Origin: Rhizobium vallis
Lineage (GTDB): Bacteria > Pseudomonadota > Alphaproteobacteria > Rhizobiales > Rhizobiaceae
NCBI RefSeq assembly: GCF_003985155.1
Contig: NZ_ML133701.1
Span: forward strand, 1-64,000
Length of the DNA: 64,000 nt
Reading direction: 5' to 3'
In this document: positions 44,959-53,800 of the stretch, piece after piece
Position numbering within the stretch: the stretch's first letter is position 1
Layout: every line of letters begins with the position of its first letter
The notes under the pieces: model-generated
Told to the model about the DNA's origin: nothing
Databases searched by the model: none
What the model saw: the letters and a program-made list of their open reading frames with translations, nothing else
Position numbers and translations under genes: made by a program

Positions 44959-45409
44959 TCTCACCGAGCTTGGCTCCGCGGATGAAGCCGGCTCAGATCG
45001 TTCCGGTTGCGTGTTTGCCAATGGCGATGTACCTGGCGACCCATCGGCGGCTCAGGTGCTTGGGAGCGGGCACGTTTGGGGAAGATCACTCATTCGACGC
45101 CCGCGTGAACAGCTTCACCCGGGATTGGAGCACGGTGTGCAGACGGCAATGCGGTGCCGCGGCGACCTCGCCGATCAGCAGAAATGTTATCGAGGTGCTC
45201 ACAGCCTGCCGCAGCCGGGAGCGGGCGAGGGTATTGTGTTGATCGACATGCGGGCGAAGCGTCCGTGGAGTGTGCGGCCAATATCCCCCAGTGCTTGGAC
45301 CGGGAGGCCATGGTTTGTTGTCTCCTTCGATTGCCCCGAACCATTCCCGTTTTATATCGCTCGTATAGACGACCGCCTGCTTTGGCGGCCAACCCCTGAA
45401 GGGGTAAGA
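44959..45409. other. Non-coding gap after the VapC-like gene
   Basis: About 450 bases. A long plus-strand frame (44948-45466) lacks a ribosome site and family resemblance and crosses the inverted repeat at 45410, so I reject it. Nothing else is recognisable. Confidence 0.35.
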
Positions 45410-45490
45410 CTCGCCCGAAATTTTTGCAAAATTCGATTTCGGTTCGTTTATCCTGGTGGAAAATAGAATTTTGCAAAATTTTCAGGCGAG
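45410..45490. repeat. 26-bp inverted repeat with AT-rich dyad arms
   Basis: The left arm at 45410-45435 and right arm at 45465-45490 are inverted copies with 3 mismatches, separated by 29 bases. Each arm itself contains the dyad TTTTGCAAAA and ends in CTCGCC/GGCGAG. It lies 75 bases ahead of the DUF736 gene and may be a regulatory foldback, a protein-binding site or the ends of a tiny mobile element. Confidence 0.55.
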
Positions 45491-45564
45491 CTGACCGCAG
45501 CAGGTCGGCCGTCTCTTCGTGCGCCATCGGGAATGGTCCCGAGCAACCGAAGGAGACAACAACC

Positions 45565-45888
45565 ATGGCCACCACGATCGCAACGCTCACGCAGAAGACC
45601 GACGGCATCCTCGAAGGCGTCTTCGCCACGATCCGGGTCAACGCCCCGATCGCCATCGTCCCAAATGCCAGCAAGGCAAGCGAAGAAGCGCCCGACTACC
45701 GCGTCATTCACCGCAAGACGGGCTTCGAGATCGGCGCCGCCTGGAACCGCATCGCGCGGCAGACCGGCGAGGAATACCTCTCAGTGAAGCTTGAGGCTCC
45801 CGAGATCGGTGTGATCTTCGGCAATCTCGCACCGGCACCCGGCGGCGATCCTAGCAAGAAGGTGATCCTCTGGAACAGCCCGAACTGA
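45565..45888 (+). CDS. DUF736 family protein
   Basis: A 107-aa small protein found widely on alphaproteobacterial plasmids and integrative elements. Seen are the N-terminal TLTQKTDGILEGVFATIRVN, PDYRVIHRKTGFEIGAAWNR and the late SVKLEAPEIG. Its function is unknown. GAAGGAG lies ahead of the ATG. A strong hairpin follows the gene. Confidence 0.88.
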   Translation: MATTIATLTQKTDGILEGVFATIRVNAPIAIVPNASKASEEAPDYRVIHRKTGFEIGAAWNRIARQTGEEYLSVKLEAPEIGVIFGNLAPAPGGDPSKKVILWNSPN

Positions 45889-45901
45889 AGAACAAAGCGA
45901 G

Positions 45902-45923
45902 CGGCCCCGAGCAATCGGGGCCG
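45902..45923 (+). terminator. Terminator hairpin after the DUF736 gene
   Basis: A perfect 9-bp GC stem (CGGCCCCGA / TCGGGGCCG) with loop GCAA, starting 13 bases after the stop codon. A weak T run follows further down. Confidence 0.6.
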
Positions 45924-46090
45924 GCTTCGCCGTATCTCAGGTTTTGCGCGCAATAGCGGGATTGAAAGCGGGCATCGAGCCCGCCTTCAATCCTCCTGTC
46001 GTGCCACACGAGACCAAGGACCCTGTCTGCTCAGATACTTGAAGTCTGCCGTGAGGCTCGTGCCGCCTCAAGGACTTCGCGGCCCCTCCT

Positions 46091-46178
46091 ATTTTCAGCC
46101 GGCGCCCTGAAGGGCACCGTCAGAAAATCGGTTCCTCCGCTCGCCGGCTCCGCCGGTCGCTGACGCGATCCTTGACCC
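46091..46178 (+). promoter_or_regulatory. Structured leader upstream of the small coiled-coil gene
   Basis: ATTTTC (46091-46096) pairs with GAAAAT (46123-46128) around GCCCT-GA-AGGGC (46104-46115). It is followed by ATCGGTTCCTCCGCT and, about 25 bases later, CCTTGACCC. The same block, stem included, recurs at 47155-47240 ahead of a different gene. Confidence 0.55.
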
Positions 46179-46230
46179 GGCCCGATCCTCACGACCCCGG
46201 GCGTCATCTTTCACATTTCAGGAGACGACG

Positions 46231-46398
46231 ATGACGATTGCACTCGAAATTCAGGTTGAGGAACTGCGGGCCGAGCTCAGAAACGCCGATCCGGCTGAGC
46301 GCCGCCAGATCGAAGCGGAGCTGGAGATCGCTCGGGCCGAACTGAGGGTAGCGATCGCCGAGCAGGAGGGCGCCATCGACGCCGCGCCACCCTTCTGA
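46231..46398 (+). CDS. Small coiled-coil protein (55 aa)
   Basis: A 55-codon gene from ATG 46231 to TGA 46396, preceded by CAGGAGACG. Its product is almost one helix rich in Glu, Ala and Arg with leucine spacing typical of a coiled coil (LEIQVEELRAELRNADPAER and RRQIEAELEIARAEL). I do not recognise a family. Coding character is supported by the good ribosome site, the structured leader and the high GC at third positions. Confidence 0.6.
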   Translation: MTIALEIQVEELRAELRNADPAERRQIEAELEIARAELRVAIAEQEGAIDAAPPF

Positions 46399-46478
46399 GG
46401 CGGCGTTTGCCTCCTCGCCTGGGCCGGCACGCCGGATCGACCGGCGCGTCGACCCGAAGCTGCGCTTCACGCCGATAA

Positions 46479-46784
46479 TTACCGGCAAGGACCAGGAAGA
46501 CTTCCGCGGACAGCCCGGACCATGGGTTCCCGTCCGACATTTGTGTTCGGCCTATAGCCGCGCGCCCGTTTTGATCGGAGAAGTTCGAGGAACATACGGA
46601 CTGCATCCTCCTCTCTGTCGAAGTGATGCACCATGGCTTGTCCGATCGTTCCGATGCGTCCCCATCGCCGCGTCAGGCATGGTGTGCCGAACAACGTCGG
46701 TTCGATTGCGAGCGCGTAGAAGCGCGCCATGTTTTTCGTCGCGTCCCTGCGTTCGATGTAGAGCTGATAGGGTTGAGTGAGCAT
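46479..46784 (-). CDS. WGR-domain protein
   Basis: A 101-aa protein consisting mainly of a WGR domain: QLYIERRDATKNMARFYALA and then LTRRWGRIGTIGQAM with the signature Trp-Gly-Arg, followed by HHFDREEDAVRMFLELLRSK. WGR domains bind nucleic acids. Stand-alone WGR genes like this are common on rhizobial plasmids. The ATG at 46784 was chosen from family starts (M-x-TQPYQLYIER); its ribosome site is weak. Confidence 0.8.
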   Translation of the reverse strand: MLTQPYQLYIERRDATKNMARFYALAIEPTLFGTPCLTRRWGRIGTIGQAMVHHFDREEDAVRMFLELLRSKRARGYRPNTNVGREPMVRAVRGSLPGPCR

Positions 46785-47154
46785 GACGGAGAGTCGCCTC
46801 TTCCAGCTTTTGCGTCTAACGACACTTATGAATCGGTCGGCCCACACCGATTCATTTTTGTGATGATCGTTGAAGCCGAAGATCATGGATTTGGGCGAGC
46901 CGGCCAATCGGCGGCCGGGTGCTATTCGCTCCGCTCACGGAGCCCGAACACCGTCTCCGCCTCCGGTCACGCCCCCTCTCGCGGAATGACGTGAGCGAAT
47001 TGCCCAGCCGCAGGGCGGCGGTTCTATCCTCGACACCTCCTGCCGGCTCACGCCGGAAACGGTCGCGTCCCCTTCGGGTCCGCGGGTCTCTTCTCTCTCT
47101 GACGTCCAATTTTACTCCAGCAAATCCGGCGTCAAGGACGGCGCGTCTCCCCCA
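46785..47154. other. Non-coding upstream region, GC-rich
   Basis: About 370 bases between the WGR gene and the structured leader at 47155. The frames here are low-complexity Arg/Pro shadows. It includes pyrimidine-rich tracts on the plus strand and no promoter that I can point to with confidence. Confidence 0.35.
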
Positions 47155-47240
47155 ATTTTTCCGCTGCTGCGTTTCACTGCGCTCTGGAAAAATCGGTTCC
47201 CCCGCTTGCGAGCCGCGTCCCGCGGTCCTTGACCCCTCTT
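47155..47240 (+). promoter_or_regulatory. Structured leader upstream of the 160-aa hypothetical gene
   Basis: A perfect 8-bp stem ATTTTTCC (47155-47162) / GGAAAAAT (47186-47193) is followed by CGGTTCCCCCGCT, GC-rich dyads and CCTTGACCCC, ending about 50 bases before the next gene. It is the clearest relative of the block at 46091. Confidence 0.55.
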
Positions 47241-47286
47241 TGCAAGAGAGTGGCCGATCTCCGTCATCAACGAAGGAGATCACATT

Positions 47287-47769
47287 ATGACAACCGATCA
47301 GAACCTCATACTCTACACCAAGTTTGCCGGCTTCCGGCTCGTCGTCCTGGCAAACCGCTTCGGCTGCGACAGCGATTTTTCGCGAGAGCTTCACGATCGC
47401 CTGGTTGAGGGGCTCGACGCGGCAATCGATCGGATCAGCGTCATCATGGAATTGGAACGAAGTGTTCTCATCGGGGAGGATGAATTCGCCGAATATCAGC
47501 TGGAGGGCGAGATCGAGATTTTCGGGCGCTTCACTATCAATCTGCTGGACGAACTCGAAATTGATTACGACACGCATGAATTCCGCGTCAACGGCGGCGA
47601 TTGGATGAGCGCTTGGGCTGCCGACGACACTGGCGTCGATATCAACTATCCTGAGCTCGTTGCGCTGATTGCGGACGAACTCGGCTCGCTGGCGCCGATC
47701 ATCAAGGATATCACGTTGGCAACTCGCATCCCGGTCTATGCGGGGCGCGTCGTTTGGTCATGGTGGTAG
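47287..47769 (+). CDS. Hypothetical protein (160 aa)
   Basis: A 160-aa acidic, soluble-looking protein with no signal peptide or membrane segment. The middle is rich in Asp and Glu (LEGEIEIFGRFTINLLDELE), and the end VYAGRVVWSWW is Trp-rich. GAAGGAG lies ahead of the ATG, and the structured leader precedes it. I do not recognise the family. Neighbours suggest a plasmid-maintenance or DNA-mimic type role, but that is only a guess. Confidence 0.7.
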   Translation: MTTDQNLILYTKFAGFRLVVLANRFGCDSDFSRELHDRLVEGLDAAIDRISVIMELERSVLIGEDEFAEYQLEGEIEIFGRFTINLLDELEIDYDTHEFRVNGGDWMSAWAADDTGVDINYPELVALIADELGSLAPIIKDITLATRIPVYAGRVVWSWW

Positions 47770-47923
47770 CAGCACCATCTCACATACTGAGAGGCGACAG
47801 ACGAGGTTGCCTCTCAGTTGCCGATGGCCCTCAAGTGAGCCGAGGAAGGACGGCTGCGAAGTTTCACAACAATCGCAGTAATGTTGTAAATGCTGTAAAT
47901 TCCAGCGATAGCAAGGAAGCCCA

Positions 47924-48193
47924 ATGCCGAAGCCAAGCGGGACGTATTCAACCAGTGACCTCTCACGTAAATCCGGCGACATCATCGCCGAGGCGCTGCG
48001 TCATCCGGTGACGATCACCCAGCGGAACAAACCCCGGCTGGTTCTCCTCAATATCGAAGATTATCAGCAACTGATCAGGCAGGCAGACCGACGCACCGTC
48101 GGCACTATCGAAACGATGCCCGATGAGCTTTTTGCCGAACTCGAAAACGCCGTCGACGCCTATGCCGGCGAGGACGAGGTGGGCCGCTCATAA
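47924..48193 (+). CDS. Orphan Phd/YefM-family antitoxin
   Basis: An 89-aa protein: GTYSTSDLSRKSGDIIAEAL (about residues 6-25) and VTITQRNKPRLVLLNIEDYQ match the Phd/prevent-host-death N-terminal fold. No toxin gene follows; the next gene is the convergent traG, whose stop codon lies only 9 bases beyond this one. It may act as a regulator or an anti-addiction factor. Confidence 0.8.
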   Translation: MPKPSGTYSTSDLSRKSGDIIAEALRHPVTITQRNKPRLVLLNIEDYQQLIRQADRRTVGTIETMPDELFAELENAVDAYAGEDEVGRS

Positions 48194-48201
48194 AACCACG
48201 A

Positions 48202-50121
48202 TCATAGCACCGGTTTGACGAAACGATTGACCTTCGCTGCCTGATCCATCTCCTTTCGCCGGAAGTAGATCGCCCGGCCGCAGCGGATCGGACTATGCCC
48301 CTGGACGATGATGATCTGCTCGTCCTTCCTCATCGACTGGGTGATCTCGTGCGGCATGATCAGCGGCCGGCGCTGGAAGTTGACGTTCTCGGATCTCCTG
48401 GATGCATTGTTCTTCGTGTCCCAGCCGATGTTGCGGGAACTGCCCTTCACCTCCACCGTCATCTCGCCACATTGCGCAGAGAGGTTGCGCGCCGTGTCGA
48501 GCGCCTTGATCGCTGCGTAAGAGGCGAAAGCGCAGCCATCGATCCATGACGTCGCGCCATCCTTCCCGAAATGCCGCTCCAACTGCCCGACCGACTGGTA
48601 CATCAACATCATCGAGATGCCGTACTTGCGGCCGCGGTCGCGCGCCTCCTCGAGCACCCTCATGTAGCCGAGCAGATCGACCTCATCGAGCATGAACAGC
48701 GCCCGGCGCTGGAAGGCGCCGTCGGCCTGCACCATGGCGTTGATGAGCGAGCCGATGATCACACGAGCGATGCCCGGATAGGAGCGCAAGATCGATGCGG
48801 AGATGTTGAGGAAGACGTCCTTCTTGCCCGAAACGATATCGCTCGGTTTGAAGGCATTGCCGCAGACAAGCGCGGCATAACTGTCGAGCGACAGCCACTG
48901 CGTATCCTTCGATGCGGTGGAATAGACGCCGCTGAAGGTCTGCTCGGTCATGTTGGTGAAGACACCCAGAGTTTCGCGGATGAAGTCCGATTGCGAGTTC
49001 TCCTGAATGTCGCGCAGCATGGCGAGCACCGAGGGCTCCGGCTCCGAGACGATCTCCCTCAAGCTTCGCAGATTCCGCCGGCCGGCATATTCCGGCGACA
49101 GCATCACATGAGCAAGCAGCCCCGTCAGCAGATTGTGCGCCTGACTCTGGAAATAGGAGCCCGTCGAGCTTTCGAAGCGCACGCTCTCCGATAGCAGCAT
49201 ATGCGCGATGCCGACAATATCCTCTTCCTTTTGGCGCGACGTCTCTATCCCGTCAAGCACGTTGAAGCCCATGATCGGGTTTGTGGGGTCGAGCACCATC
49301 ACCTCGCGCCCGAGCGCATGGGTGCGGTGCTCGACGACCATGGGCGCCACCTCGGTGGAGGGATCGAGGCAAATCAGGGGCCCGGTATATCTGAGCGCCG
49401 TCGGCACAACGTTGCTGGTCGTCTTGTATCCGCCCGATCCCGCGAAAAACAGCATGTGGGTGGAATCGAAGTCCTGCTTGTATGTCAGCAGCGGCGCCTT
49501 GCCGCCCTGTCCCCATGTGCCGCGATCGTTTGCATCGAAGGGGAGCTGATGAACAATTTCCTTGTCGACCCGATAGCGCTCGCCGACGACGATCTCCCCA
49601 TCGGGCGGAAACAGTTTTGCGGCCGCTGCCATGGACAGCCAGTCGGCGTCCCCGAACGTTCCGCGCCGGGCGCGGTTGATCTCATCCGGCACGACGACGG
49701 AGATGCGGGCCGATACCGCCACTGCCAGGAATCCCGCGACAGCGCCGAGGACTGCGACCATATCAAGATAGGATAGCGCTCGATCCCATGTGATGACCCC
49801 GGTTTGCACCGAAGGTCCAAGCCGCGCGAATTCGCGCATGGCATAGGAGGCGGAGACGCCCAGATAACACAGAAGGCTTGTCATCGCGACCGGCCTTCGC
49901 CGATGCAGCGGCAAGGCCCAGACGGTCAGTAGCCCGGCGAGCGGCCCGAACAGCAGCGCCGGCACAGGTGCGGCTCGCAGGAACCAGTATTCCATCCTTC
50001 CCGGCATGCCGGCGGCGAGCCCAGGCCAACGCCAGCCTGCAATGTAGACTGCAATTGCCGTGACCACGACAGGCGCGAAAACGAACAGCAGGCTCGGATG
50101 CGGCTTCCCTCTCGCTATCAT
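48202..50121 (-). CDS. traG: TraG / VirD4-type coupling ATPase
   Basis: A 639-aa type IV coupling protein. The N-terminal region has about four membrane segments. Walker A FAGSGGYKTTS is near residue 224 and Walker B ALFMLDEVDLLGYM near residue 478. It brings the relaxase-DNA complex to the VirB channel. Its ATG overlaps the traD stop (ATGA), so traC-traD-traG form one operon transcribed away from oriT. Confidence 0.92.
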   Translation of the reverse strand: MIARGKPHPSLLFVFAPVVVTAIAVYIAGWRWPGLAAGMPGRMEYWFLRAAPVPALLFGPLAGLLTVWALPLHRRRPVAMTSLLCYLGVSASYAMREFARLGPSVQTGVITWDRALSYLDMVAVLGAVAGFLAVAVSARISVVVPDEINRARRGTFGDADWLSMAAAAKLFPPDGEIVVGERYRVDKEIVHQLPFDANDRGTWGQGGKAPLLTYKQDFDSTHMLFFAGSGGYKTTSNVVPTALRYTGPLICLDPSTEVAPMVVEHRTHALGREVMVLDPTNPIMGFNVLDGIETSRQKEEDIVGIAHMLLSESVRFESSTGSYFQSQAHNLLTGLLAHVMLSPEYAGRRNLRSLREIVSEPEPSVLAMLRDIQENSQSDFIRETLGVFTNMTEQTFSGVYSTASKDTQWLSLDSYAALVCGNAFKPSDIVSGKKDVFLNISASILRSYPGIARVIIGSLINAMVQADGAFQRRALFMLDEVDLLGYMRVLEEARDRGRKYGISMMLMYQSVGQLERHFGKDGATSWIDGCAFASYAAIKALDTARNLSAQCGEMTVEVKGSSRNIGWDTKNNASRRSENVNFQRRPLIMPHEITQSMRKDEQIIIVQGHSPIRCGRAIYFRRKEMDQAAKVNRFVKPVL

Positions 50122-50351
50122 TCAGCCACCTCCTCGATACGCGACGGAATGCCGTTCAACGAAGTGATTTTGAAAGCGTCTTCGCCGATATGGCTGAGGC
50201 GCCGATGCTCGGGCGAGCCCGGCATCAGTCGCGCCAGTTCGATGAGTCCGCCAAGCAGGAACGCCCGATCCGCCTTCGACAGTCCGGCTTTGATGACGAT
50301 CCCGCCGAGCAGGATTTTCTCGCGTGTGTCGCGTTTGCGTTCAGCCGTCAT
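50118..50351 (-). CDS. traD: TraD conjugal transfer protein
   Basis: A 77-aa protein starting MTAERKRDTREKILLGGIVI and continuing KAGLSKADRAFLLGGLIELA, the pattern of the small TraD protein of Ti-type and rhizobial plasmids (about 71 aa in pTi). The ATG at 50351 lies within the end of traC. The frame is open further upstream, but that part is the shadow of traC. It is probably an accessory relaxosome protein. Confidence 0.85.
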   Translation of the reverse strand: MTAERKRDTREKILLGGIVIKAGLSKADRAFLLGGLIELARLMPGSPEHRRLSHIGEDAFKITSLNGIPSRIEEVAE

Positions 50352-50628
50352 GTGGAACCTGGCCCTGCGCTCCAGCGCTGCTATCTGCCGGTCGGCGCGT
50401 TTGAGGAGCGGGGCCAGCACCCCCTTTCTTTTCCCCTTTGCGAAATCGCGCGGCGATCTCCTCGATGATCCGGTCGACCTCCTCATCGGCGATCTCCATC
50501 TCTGCCAAGCCGGATTTCGTCGCGGCGCGGGCAAAACGCTCGGCCGATTTAACTATCAACAGACGTTTGCGTTCGCGCAGCTTCTCGATTTGCGCATCGA
50601 GATCGGAAATCGATGATTTGATCGCCAT
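50341..50628 (-). CDS. traC: TraC conjugal transfer protein
   Basis: A 95-aa protein with an N-terminal coiled coil (ISDLDAQIEKLRERKRLL) and RAATKSGLAEMEIADEEVDR, matching TraC of Ti-type plasmids in length and plan, with a Gly/Ala/Gln-rich tail. It assists TraA at oriT. It overlaps traD by 11 bases and is the first gene leftward from oriT. Confidence 0.85.
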   Translation of the reverse strand: MAIKSSISDLDAQIEKLRERKRLLIVKSAERFARAATKSGLAEMEIADEEVDRIIEEIAARFRKGEKKGGAGPAPQTRRPADSSAGAQGQVPHDG

Positions 50629-50725
50629 TCCTGGTTCCTTTCCGGTTCAGATAATCGAACACGAAGCGATTATACTAACTAGAAGACGATAGTAAAGTGA
50701 GGTACGTTGCAACGGGAAAGACGGC

Positions 50726-50781
50726 ATCGGCCTTGTCAGGCCGATCTGTTTGAGGGCGCAATATACGTCGCTGTCGCGACG
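50726..50781. other. Origin of transfer (oriT) with nic motif
   Basis: Between the divergent traC and traA genes lie a perfect 8-bp hairpin ATCGGCCT-TGTC-AGGCCGAT (50726-50745), the block AGGGCGCAATATACGTCGC (50753-50771), and a second hairpin CGTCGC-TGTC-GCGACG (50766-50781). On the other strand the block reads TTGCGCCCT, which keeps the TGCGCCCT core of RSF1010- and Ti-type (MOB_Q) nick regions. Position, hairpins and core together make this the oriT. Confidence 0.82.
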
Positions 50782-50806
50782 TGCTTGGGCCAGTCTGGAG
50801 ACGCCA

Positions 50807-53800
50807 GTGGCGATCATGTTCGTCAGAGCGCAGGTGATCAGTAGGGGATCGGGACGCAGCATCGTCTCGGCTGCCGCCTATCGCCACCGCGCCCGGATGA
50901 TGGACGAGCAGGCGGGAACGTCGTTCAGCTATCGCGGTGGGGCGGGCGAACTGATGTATGAGGAACTGGCGCTGCCGGATGAGATCCCGGATTGGCTGCG
51001 GTCGGCGATATCAGGTCAGTCCGTCAGCAAGGCCAGCGAAGTGTTTTGGAATGCCGTTGACGCCTTCGAGACGCGGGCAGATGCGCAGCTCGCCCGCGAA
51101 CTGATCATCGCGCTGCCGGAGGAGCTGACGCGGGCCGAGAATATCACGCTGGTGCGCGAATTCGTCCGCGACAATCTCACCTCGAAAGGAATGATCGCCG
51201 ACTGGGTCTATCACGACAAGGACGGCAACCCGCACATCCACCTGATGACGACGCTCCGGCCGCTGACGGAGGAGGGGTTCGGGGCAAAGAAGGTTCCAGT
51301 GCTTGGTGAGGATGGTAAGCCGCTGCGCGTCGTCACGCCGGACCGCCCGAACGGCAAGATCGTCTACAAAGTCTGGGCGGGCGACAAGGAAACGATGAAG
51401 GCGTGGAAGATCGCCTGGGCGGAAACGGCCAACCGGCATCTGGCGCTGGCCGGACATGACATCCGCCTCGACGGTCGCTCCTATGCCGAACAGGGCCTCG
51501 ACGGCATCGCGCAAAAACATCTCGGGCCGGAGAAGGCGGCGCTGGCGAGGAAGGGCAGGGAGCTCCACTTCGCGCCGGCCGATCTCGCCCGCCGCCAGGA
51601 GATGGCCGATCGGCTGCTTTCAGAGCCGGAGCTTTTGCTGAAGCAGCTCGGCAATGAACGCTCTACCTTCGACGAGAGGGAAATCGCTAAGGCGCTGCAC
51701 CGTTATGTCGACGATCCCACCGATTTTGCCAACATCCGCGCCAGGCTGATGGCGTCGGACCAATTGGTCATACTGAAGCCGCAGGAGATCGAGGCAGAGA
51801 CAGGAAAGGTGTCGGAGCCCGCGATGTTTACCACGCGGGAGATGCTGCGCATCGAATACGACATGGCGCAGTCGGCGCGGGTTTTGTCGGAGCGTCGCGG
51901 CTTCGGCGTTTCCGAGCGGAATGTGACGGTGGCGATCGAACGCGTGGAGAGCATCGAGAGCGGCGATCCCAAAACTCCGTTCCGGCTCGATGCAGAGCAG
52001 GTCGATGCTGTCCGTCATGTCACCGGTGATGGTGGCATTGCCGCTATTGTAGGCCTTGCCGGCGCCGGCAAATCGACGCTGCTTGCTGCCGCACGTCTTG
52101 CCTGGGAGGGCGAGGGACGCCGGGTGATCGGTGCAGCCCTTGCCGGCAAGGCGGCGGAAGGGCTGCAAGACAGTTCCGGCATCAAGTCGCGGACACTTGC
52201 CTCCTGGGAACTGGCCTGGGCCAATGGCCGCGATACGCTCCATCGCGGTGATGTGCTGGTGATCGACGAGGCCGGCATGGTGGCCTCGCAGCAGATGGCC
52301 CGTGTGCTGAAGATTGCCGAGGAGGCTGAGGTAAAGGTCGTGCTGGTCGGCGACGCGATGCAGCTGCAGCCGATCCAGGCCGGTGCTGCCTTCCGGGCAA
52401 TTACCGAACGCATCGGCTTTGCTGAGCTTGCCGGCGTGCGCCGCCAGCGTGAGGCCTGGGCGCGCGATGCCTCGCGTCTGTTTGCCCGCGGCGAAGTCGA
52501 GAAGGGCCTAGACGCCTATGCCCGCCATGGCCATCTGGTCGAGGCAGGGTCACGCGAGGAAACGATCGATCGCATCGTCTCCGACTGGGCTGCTGCGCGC
52601 AGAGAGGCAATCGAGCGATCAACGTCTGAGGGCAGGGATGGCCGTCTTCGCGGTGATGAACTGCTGGTGCTCGCCCACACCAACGACGATGTCCGCAAGC
52701 TCAACGAGGCGCTGCGTGAGGTGATGGCCGGCGATAATGCCCTCGGCGAAAGCCGCAGCTTCCGGACCGAGCGCGGGGCGCGAAAATTTGCCGCCGGCGA
52801 CCGCATCATCTTCCTGGAGAACGCCCGCTTCCTCGAGCCGCGGGCCAAGCACTCCGGGCCGCAATATGTCAAGAACGGCATGCTCGGCACGGTCACCGCG
52901 ACCGGCGACAAACGCGGCGATCCGCTGCTGTCGGTTCTGCTCGACAATGGCAATAAAGTCGTCTTCGGCGAGGACAGTTATGACAATGTCGACCACGGCT
53001 ATGCCGCAACGATCCACAAATCTCAAGGGTCGACCGTCGACCGCACCTTCGTGCTCGCCACCGGCATGATGGACCGGCATCTGACCTATGTGTCGATGAC
53101 CCGGCATCGCGACCGCGTCGATCTTTATGCGGCGAAAGAGGATTTTGAGCCGAGACCGGAATGGGGACGCAAACCGCGTGTCGATCATGCCGCCGGTGTC
53201 ACCGGCGAGCTTGTCGAAACCGGCGAAGCCAAATTCCGGCCCGAGGACGAGGATGCCGACGACAGCCCCTATGCCGATGTCAGGACGGACGACGGAACCG
53301 CCCATCGGCTCTGGGGCGTCAGCCTGCCGAAGGCACTCGAGGAGGCCGGCATCCAGGAAGGCGACACCGTGACGCTGCGCAAGGATGGTGTCGAGCGGGT
53401 CAAGGTCCAGATTGCCGTTGTCGACGAGGAGACAGGTCACAAGCATTACGAGGAGAGAGAGGTCGATCGCAACGTCTGGACGGCCAGCCAGGTCGAGACC
53501 GCTAGCGCACGACAGGAGCGCATCGAGCGGGAAAGTCATCGGCCGGAACTCTTCAATCCGCTCGTCGAACGCTTGTCGCGCTCCGGTGCCAAGACGACGA
53601 CGCTCGATTTTGAGAGCGAGGCCAGTTACCGCGCACACGCGAACGACTTCGCCCGGCGCCGCGGGCTCGATCATCTCTCGCTTGCCGCAGCCGAGATGGA
53701 GGAAAGCCTTACCCGGCGCTGGGCCTGGATTGCCGAGAAGAGGGAGCAGGTGGCCAAGCTCTGGGAGAGGGCAAGCGTGGCGCTCGGCTTTGCCATCGAG

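Noticed and set aside
44948..45466. 172-aa plus-strand frame after the PIN toxin
   Set aside because: Starts inside the toxin gene, has no ribosome site, and runs into the inverted repeat; low-complexity look.
48571..49776. Long plus-strand frames opposite traG
   Set aside because: Shadows of traG without ribosome sites; Walker motifs are on the minus strand.
50118..50534. 138-aa version of TraD reaching into traC
   Set aside because: The first 60 residues are the out-of-frame reading of traC; the family start is the ATG at 50351.
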